From: Candidatus Faecivivens stercoravium | GTDB lineage: Bacteria; Bacillota; Clostridia; Oscillospirales; Ruminococcaceae | Assembly: GCA_018712425.1 (NCBI GenBank) | Contig: DVHA01000165.1 | Span: 1 to 8,391 of the forward strand | DNA: 8,391 nt | Direction: 5' to 3' | Shown: positions 4,276 to 8,391 of the stretch, one piece after another | How positions within the stretch are numbered: position 1 is the first letter of the stretch | Layout: each line of letters starts with the position of its first letter | Position numbers and translations under genes: made by a program | Notes under the pieces: generated by a model | The model's input: the letters and a program-made list of their open reading frames with translations, nothing else | Databases searched by the model: none | Told to the model about the DNA's origin: nothing

Positions 4276-7215
4276 TTACGGGTTTTCCATCCGGTCCTTA
4301 ATTTCCGCCCACTGGGACCGGGTGATGAGGAGTTCCCGGGGCTTGGAGCCGTCCTGCGGCCCGACAATCCCCCGGTCCTCCAGCTCGTCCATCAGCCGGG
4401 CGGCCCTGGCGTAGCCGACCTTCAGCCGCCGCTGGAGGTAGGAGGTGGAAGCCTGCCCGGCGTCCAGCACGACGTCGACCGCCTCCATAATCAGCGGGTC
4501 GGAGTCGCCCTCGGCGACGTCCCCGCCGCCTTTGCCTTTGCCTTTGGTCTCGGCCGCGGCCCGCTGCTCCATATCGGCGATAATCCGCTGGTCGTACTGG
4601 ACGGCCTCCGCCTGGTTATCCTTGATAAACTGGACGACGCTCTCGACCTCTTCGTCGCTGACAAAGCACCCCTGCACCCGCAGCGGCTTTTTGCCGACCG
4701 GCGCGTAGAGCATGTCCCCGTGGCCCAAGAGCTTTTCCGCCCCGCCGGTGTCGATGATCGTGCGGGAGTCGATCTGGGAGGAGACGGTGAGGGCGATCCG
4801 CGAGGGGATGTTCGCCTTGATGAGGCCGGTGACGACGTCGACCGACGGCCGCTGGGTCGCGACAATCAGGTTAATCCCGGCAGCACGCCCCATCTGGGCA
4901 ATCCGGCAGATCGCGTCCTCCACCTCGTTCGGCGCCGCCATCATCAGGTCGGACAGCTCGTCGATGACGACGACGATATAGGGCATGTGTTCAAGGGGCT
5001 CTAAGCCCTCCTGCGCCCCTTCGGCCGCCTGTTTTTCGACCAGCTTATTGTATCCCCTAATGTCCCGGACGGCGTGTTCCGAGAAGGTGGCGTAGCGTTT
5101 CAGCATCTCATTGACCGCCCATCCCAGCGCCCCCGAGGCCTTCCGGGCGTCGGTGACGACCGGGACCAGCAGGTGGGGGATGCCGTTGTAGATGACCATC
5201 TCGACCATCTTGGGGTCGACCATGATGAGCCGCAGGTCCTGCGGGGAAAAGCGGTAGAGCAGGCTGATGATGATCGAGTTGACGCAGACCGACTTACCGG
5301 AACCGGTGGTGCCGGCGATCAGCATATGGGGCATCGCCGCGATGTCGCCGATGGTGATCTGCCCGGCGATGTCCCGCCCGAAAGCGGCCGGGAGGGCGCC
5401 CTTGGCGTTGCGGAACTCGTCCGAGTCGATGACTTCCCGGATGGTGACAGTATCGGTGACCCGGTTGGGCACCTCAATGCCGACGGCGGGCTTGTTGGGG
5501 ATCGGCGCTTCAATCCGGACCCCGGCGGTCGCGAGGTTTAAGGCGATGTCGTCGGCGAGGCCGGTGATCTTGCTGATCTTGACGCCGGTCGAAGGCTGCA
5601 GCTCATACCGGGTGACGGTCGGGCCGCGGGTGATGTCGACAATCCGGGTCTGGACGCCGAAGGATTTGAGGGTCTCGACCAGTTTGGAGGCGTTCTGTTT
5701 TAACTCCTCGCTCACATCCTCGCTGCGGGGGTTGTGGGGGAGTTTTAAGAGGCTGACCGGCGGCAGGCGGTAGGGCGGAGGGGCTGGCGTCTCAGTAGAA
5801 TCCGGGATACCGGATTTTTCCGCTGGCATTTCGCCCGCAGCCGCGCCCGTTTCCGTATCCGGCTGGGGATCCGGGTCAAACGGGAGCCCCGATGGCGGGG
5901 ACTGCGGGGCGTCCTGCCCTTTGCGGATGGCAGAGAAAGCCTCATCCATCCGCTCCTCCAGCCCTTCGGGGGCCGGGGATTCCGGGAGGTCAGGCTGGGC
6001 GTCCAGAATCTCCCCGATCGCCTCGCCGACCCCGGCGGGGTTTTCGGAGGAGAACTTGACTGCCGGCTCGGCCGGCTGGACAGGTGATTCCGCCGCGGGC
6101 TGGGCAGCCGTTTCCGTCCCGGCGAAGGGGTCTTCCGCTTCCGCCGCCGGTTCCGGATGGCTTGCGGGGGCGGGCGGCGGGGCAGAAGCTTCCGGCTTTT
6201 TCTTAAATGCGGCGATAATCGCGTCGAGGTTGCTGGCGTCGGCGGTGGTATCCGTCTCCGGTTCCGGCGGCGACTCTTTTTTCAGCTTGGGCGGGCGGGT
6301 CGACTGGCCGTCCTGCATTTTGGAGAGGGCCTCGTCCAGATTCTCGGCCGAGCTTTCCTTTTTGGCCTTCGCGTCGGCCGTCTTGCGTGCGATGTAATCT
6401 TTGCGTTCCTGTTCGGCGGCGGCCTTTTCCTCCTCCGAGATGGCGACGTCGATGTTGAAGGAAGATTTCTCCTTCCGGCGGGGTTTCGGCGGCGCTTCCG
6501 CCTCCAGCTGGGCCCGCTCTTCCATCCGCTCCCGCCGCAGCTCTTCCCGTTCGGCGTAGCTCTCTTTCAGCTGCTTGACCGGGCGGGTGAAGCTGCCGAG
6601 CAGCTCCAAAAGGGTCATCCCCGTCACCGCCATAATGAGGATAAAGAGGAGGAGGATGTGGACGATCAGCCCCCCGGTGTTCCCCAGCACCTTCATCAGC
6701 GGCCAGCCGGTCAGCATCGCCAGCAACCCGCCGCTATGCAGCTCGGTCCCATCGAGGTAGAGGTAGAGCACCCGCTCGAAGAAACTGTTGCCGTAGGGAT
6801 AGCCGAAAAAGTACTGGCTGGCGCCGCAGATGAGGACAAAGAAGGCGGTCAGCTCCCACACCCGCATATGGACTTCGGCGTGATCCCGCTCGATTGCGAT
6901 CATCAGCGAAACGAGGATGCAGACCGGCCCCACCGCGTAGCTCATCGGCCCGCAGATGCCCCGGAGGATCTGGTGGGCGGCCCCCCATAAAACCGGGCCG
7001 TTAAAGAGAGCGACCAGCGTCAGCAGCACCCCCAGTGCAAAAAGGATCACCGCGAACAGCTGGTTTGACCGATGGAGCTGGGAGGCGGTCTTCTTGCCCG
7101 TTTTCCGGGAAGCGGAAGTTTTCTTTTGGGTCTGGGACTTGCGCCCGGAAGATTTGGCGGTGCTCTTGGTCCCGCTTTTTTTACTGGAACTGTTCTTGCT
7201 CCGCGCATTTGCCAT
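4276..7215 (-). CDS. ftsK: FtsK/SpoIIIE-family DNA translocase
   Basis: 979 aa; hexameric ATP-driven DNA pump at the septum that clears chromosomes during division or sporulation. Order: Lys/Ser-rich basic N-terminus (1-45); membrane region (about 52-205) with hydrophobic stretches near 52-72, 92-108, 119-138, 160-178 and 181-202; a long Ala/Pro/Glu-rich linker (about 210-480); then the motor. In the motor are VQTRIVDITRGPTVTRYELQPSTGVK (521-546, alpha region), Walker A AGTTGSGKS (634-642), Walker B VVVIDELSDL (748-757) and ATQRPSVDVVTG (786-797). The C-terminal winged-helix gamma domain (about 904-970), which reads oriented DNA sites, includes STSYLQRRLKVGYARAARLMDELEDRGIVGP. An in-frame TAG three codons upstream fixes the ATG. 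It stands alone between two gaps. SpoIIIE versus vegetative FtsK cannot be told apart from sequence alone; family call is certain. Confidence 0.97.
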   Translation of the reverse strand: MANARSKNSSSKKSGTKSTAKSSGRKSQTQKKTSASRKTGKKTASQLHRSNQLFAVILFALGVLLTLVALFNGPVLWGAAHQILRGICGPMSYAVGPVCILVSLMIAIERDHAEVHMRVWELTAFFVLICGASQYFFGYPYGNSFFERVLYLYLDGTELHSGGLLAMLTGWPLMKVLGNTGGLIVHILLLFILIMAVTGMTLLELLGSFTRPVKQLKESYAEREELRRERMEERAQLEAEAPPKPRRKEKSSFNIDVAISEEEKAAAEQERKDYIARKTADAKAKKESSAENLDEALSKMQDGQSTRPPKLKKESPPEPETDTTADASNLDAIIAAFKKKPEASAPPPAPASHPEPAAEAEDPFAGTETAAQPAAESPVQPAEPAVKFSSENPAGVGEAIGEILDAQPDLPESPAPEGLEERMDEAFSAIRKGQDAPQSPPSGLPFDPDPQPDTETGAAAGEMPAEKSGIPDSTETPAPPPYRLPPVSLLKLPHNPRSEDVSEELKQNASKLVETLKSFGVQTRIVDITRGPTVTRYELQPSTGVKISKITGLADDIALNLATAGVRIEAPIPNKPAVGIEVPNRVTDTVTIREVIDSDEFRNAKGALPAAFGRDIAGQITIGDIAAMPHMLIAGTTGSGKSVCVNSIIISLLYRFSPQDLRLIMVDPKMVEMVIYNGIPHLLVPVVTDARKASGALGWAVNEMLKRYATFSEHAVRDIRGYNKLVEKQAAEGAQEGLEPLEHMPYIVVVIDELSDLMMAAPNEVEDAICRIAQMGRAAGINLIVATQRPSVDVVTGLIKANIPSRIALTVSSQIDSRTIIDTGGAEKLLGHGDMLYAPVGKKPLRVQGCFVSDEEVESVVQFIKDNQAEAVQYDQRIIADMEQRAAAETKGKGKGGGDVAEGDSDPLIMEAVDVVLDAGQASTSYLQRRLKVGYARAARLMDELEDRGIVGPQDGSKPRELLITRSQWAEIKDRMENP

Positions 7216-7228
7216 AGGTGTCTACACG

Positions 7229-7234
7229 TCCTTT
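7229..7234 (-). promoter_or_regulatory. ftsK ribosome-binding site with long spacing
   Basis: AAAGGA lies 13 nt before ATG 7215, longer than usual. An in-frame TAG 9 nt before the ATG rules out a longer reading, and no closer purine-rich site is visible. Initiation may be inefficient, in line with low expression of a membrane motor; that last point is inference. Confidence 0.45.
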
Positions 7235-7309
7235 CTCCCGGGTGGGATGCTGATGGGAAGGTTTAAAGTCGATGTAAAAATCAAATTTTGTGGCATTGAA
7301 TGTTTATTT

Positions 7310-7328
7310 CGCTGCCCTTAAGGCAGCG
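7310..7328. repeat. Hairpin CGCTGCC/GGCAGCG
   Basis: Two perfect 7-nt arms (7310-7316 and 7322-7328) surround a 5-nt CTTAA centre. Without one extra C it would be an 18-bp perfect palindrome. It stands next to the short-loop hairpin array and marks its boundary with the AT-rich stretch that leads to ftsK. Neither strand has a T-run after it, so it is not a terminator. Confidence 0.5.
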
Positions 7329-7329
7329 A

Positions 7330-7418
7330 CCAAGGGTTCCCCTTGGATGGGACCAAGTTTCACTTGGATGGACCAAAGGCTCTGCCTTTGGAATCCGCCA
7401 GGACCCGCAGGGCCCTGG
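7330..7418. repeat. Array of four short-loop hairpins upstream of ftsK
   Basis: Four consecutive stem-loops, each with a 3-nt loop, separated by 5-6 nt linkers: CCAAGGG/CCCTTGG (7330-7346), CCAAGT/ACTTGG (7353-7367), CCAAAGGC/GCCTTTGG (7373-7391) and CCAGGACCC/GGGCCCTGG (7398-7418). All begin CCA and end TGG. The first two linkers share ATGG-A. The last stem has an A-C mismatch in plus-strand RNA but a G-U pair in minus-strand RNA. Arms differ in sequence between units while the architecture is kept, so this is not a simple tandem repeat. It resembles GC-hairpin intergenic repeats I associate with gut Clostridia; that link is from memory. No stem is followed by a T-run. Confidence 0.7.
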
Positions 7419-7451
7419 ACCCGCTGTTCGACGCGGCCGTGTCACCCGTTC

Positions 7452-7463
7452 CTCACGCGTGAG
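7452..7463. repeat. Perfect 12-bp palindrome CTCACGCGTGAG
   Basis: The sequence is identical on both strands with no spacer, a form compatible with binding of a dimeric regulator. It touches the 7462-7485 hairpin. No second copy was noticed in the window. Any operator role is speculation. Confidence 0.4.
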
Positions 7464-7485
7464 ACCGGCCGTGGAAGGCCGGTCT
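7462..7485. repeat. 9-bp GC-rich hairpin downstream of uppP
   Basis: AGACCGGCC (7462-7470) and GGCCGGTCT (7477-7485) are perfect arms around a 6-nt loop. It is one of the strongest stems in the gap, 85 nt past the uppP stop. There is no T-run on either side, so an intrinsic terminator is not supported. It may protect the 3' end of the uppP transcript. Confidence 0.5.
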
Positions 7486-7530
7486 TCTAACGTCCATTGG
7501 TCGCCCAGCGTGTTTTAAAGATCACTCAAC

Positions 7531-7567
7531 AAAAAATAATTTCCGTGGATTAAAAGAAGCGACACGG
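7531..7567 (-). terminator. Weak candidate terminator after uppP
   Basis: Just past the uppP TGA, minus-strand CCGTG (7567-7563) can pair with CACGG (7547-7543) around a 15-nt loop, followed by a T-rich tract ending in TTTTTT (7536-7531). The 5-bp stem is short and the tract starts a few bases late. This is only a possibility, and transcription may instead stop or be processed at the hairpins further on. Confidence 0.28.
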
Positions 7568-7569
7568 CG

Positions 7570-8391
7570 TCAGGCCATCTGGGTAAAGTAGGTGACGATG
7601 TCCATGCCGACGACATGCTCAAAGATGCCGATGGCGCAGACAACTACGCCCAGGATCGCCGTATACCAGACGAAGATCCCGAACTTGTCGGTGCGGGAGA
7701 TGTACCGGACCAGTTTGATGGCCAGCAGGCCGACAACTGCCGCGACTACCATCCCGACCAAAACCGGGCCGATGCCGGTCTGCAGGTCGGAAGGGGTGAC
7801 GTCCAAAAGCTCCAAAAGGGAGCTGGCGAGGATAACCGGGATGCCGAGGATGAAGGAGTACTGGACGGCCGTCTCCCGGTCCATGCCGGAGAGCATCCCG
7901 CCCGAGATGGTCGAGCCGCTGCGGGAGACGCCCGGCAGCGGGGCAATCGCCTGGAAAACGCCGACCAGCAGCGCGTCCTTCGGCTTAATGTCCCCCGGGC
8001 CTTTGTCCCGGCGCTTGACCCGATCGCCGCAGAAGAGCATCACCGCGGTGACAAGGAAGAAAATCCCCTCAAACAGGATGTCATTGTCAGTTGAAAAGCT
8101 TTCATAGAAGTCCTTAAGCGCCAGCACAAACAGAAGCGGCACGCAGGAGAGCATCAGCATCACCAGCATATTGCGGTAAGCGGTGCGGTTTTTCCAGGAG
8201 AACTTCCCCCGCACAAGGTCCCAGATCAACGAGAAAAACTCCAGCACCAGCTGCCAGATGATCTTCCGGAAGGCGATAAAGACCGCCACCAGCGTGCCCA
8301 GGTGGAGCATCAGCGAGAAAAAGATCCCCGCGTCGCCGCTGGTGCCGGTAAAATGCTGGAACAGGGACAGGTGCCCCGAACTGGACACCGG
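7570..8391 (-). CDS. uppP: Undecaprenyl-diphosphatase (BacA/UppP family), N-terminus beyond the window
   Basis: Integral membrane phosphatase that converts undecaprenyl diphosphate to the monophosphate, recycling the lipid carrier of peptidoglycan and wall polymers; it also gives bacitracin tolerance. 273 residues are visible, starting inside the conserved PVSSSGHLSLFQ motif, so roughly 20 N-terminal residues lie outside, including the nearby conserved glutamate region. The second signature, QAIAPLPGVSRSGSTISGG, with the family's catalytic Ser/Arg environment, is intact. Several hydrophobic segments follow the family pattern, including stretches near 22-40, 73-91, 107-121, 176-196, 205-224 and 236-256. 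The apparent GTG at 8388 is the valine of the motif, not the start. The C-terminus is complete (TYFTQMA, TGA). The next gene, ftsK, is 354 bp away. Assignment is very secure. Confidence 0.96.
   Translation of the reverse strand, partial: PVSSSGHLSLFQHFTGTSGDAGIFFSLMLHLGTLVAVFIAFRKIIWQLVLEFFSLIWDLVRGKFSWKNRTAYRNMLVMLMLSCVPLLFVLALKDFYESFSTDNDILFEGIFFLVTAVMLFCGDRVKRRDKGPGDIKPKDALLVGVFQAIAPLPGVSRSGSTISGGMLSGMDRETAVQYSFILGIPVILASSLLELLDVTPSDLQTGIGPVLVGMVVAAVVGLLAIKLVRYISRTDKFGIFVWYTAILGVVVCAIGIFEHVVGMDIVTYFTQMA

Noticed and set aside
7245..7310. ftsK promoter in the AT-rich stretch
   Set aside because: TTCAAT and TTACAT at 17-nt spacing match the consensus in only 3 of 6 positions each, and a TTTAAA lacks a partner. 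A promoter is likely in this stretch but could not be placed.
7330..7418. CRISPR array
   Set aside because: Units are self-complementary stems of 15-21 nt with 5-6 nt linkers and differing sequences. There are no identical repeats, no spacers of proper length and no cas genes.
7290..7518. Plus-strand frames of 66 and 72 codons in the hairpin region
   Set aside because: They translate the inverted repeats, lack a ribosome-binding site and have no recognisable features.
4039..7569. Riboswitch, T-box or tRNA in the two larger gaps
   Set aside because: No cloverleaf, T-box motif or known riboswitch core was recognised. The structures are simple short-loop hairpins, and none sits as an expression platform next to a start codon.

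Overview
The window is GC-rich, chromosomal-looking DNA carrying six genes, all on the minus strand, so it reads from high to low coordinates. HPr kinase/phosphorylase, a SpoIIIE-type FtsK, an undecaprenyl-diphosphatase, A/G-rich Shine-Dalgarno sites and strongly GC-ending codons point to a high-GC Clostridia member. Oscillospiraceae-like gut bacteria are my best guess, from general style only.

Layout in transcription order: (1) uppP, truncated by the right edge (8391-7570); (2) a gene-free gap of about 350 bp (7569-7216) packed with short-loop hairpins, followed by an AT-rich stretch before ftsK; (3) ftsK/spoIIIE (7215-4276); (4) a gap of about 240 bp (4275-4039) holding a second GC-rich hairpin element of the same style and an AT inverted repeat; (5) a tightly packed trio: ygiQ-type radical SAM protein (4038-2077), a membrane-anchored ComEC-like metallo-beta-lactamase-fold protein (2080-968) and a 69-residue DUF3006 protein (968-759), joined by a 4-nt GTGA overlap and a 1-nt TGATG overlap; (6) a gap of about 200 bp with a weak terminator candidate, a promoter with a perfect TATAAT box and a leader hairpin; (7) hprK, starting at a GTG codon (559) and running off the left edge.

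Functionally this is mostly core housekeeping: lipid-carrier recycling for cell-wall synthesis (UppP), chromosome segregation (FtsK/SpoIIIE) and carbon-catabolite control (HprK). The ygiQ-MBL-DUF3006 trio is the least understood part. The families are recognisable but their joint role is not established. The predicted topology is odd: the hydrolase domain should sit outside the membrane, while the partner has no export signal. The other notable feature is a family of intergenic hairpins with 3-nt loops. Two of them contain base changes that keep pairing (G-U) only in the minus-strand RNA. I found no CRISPR array, tRNA, rRNA, insertion sequence, phage gene or clearly novel defence system.
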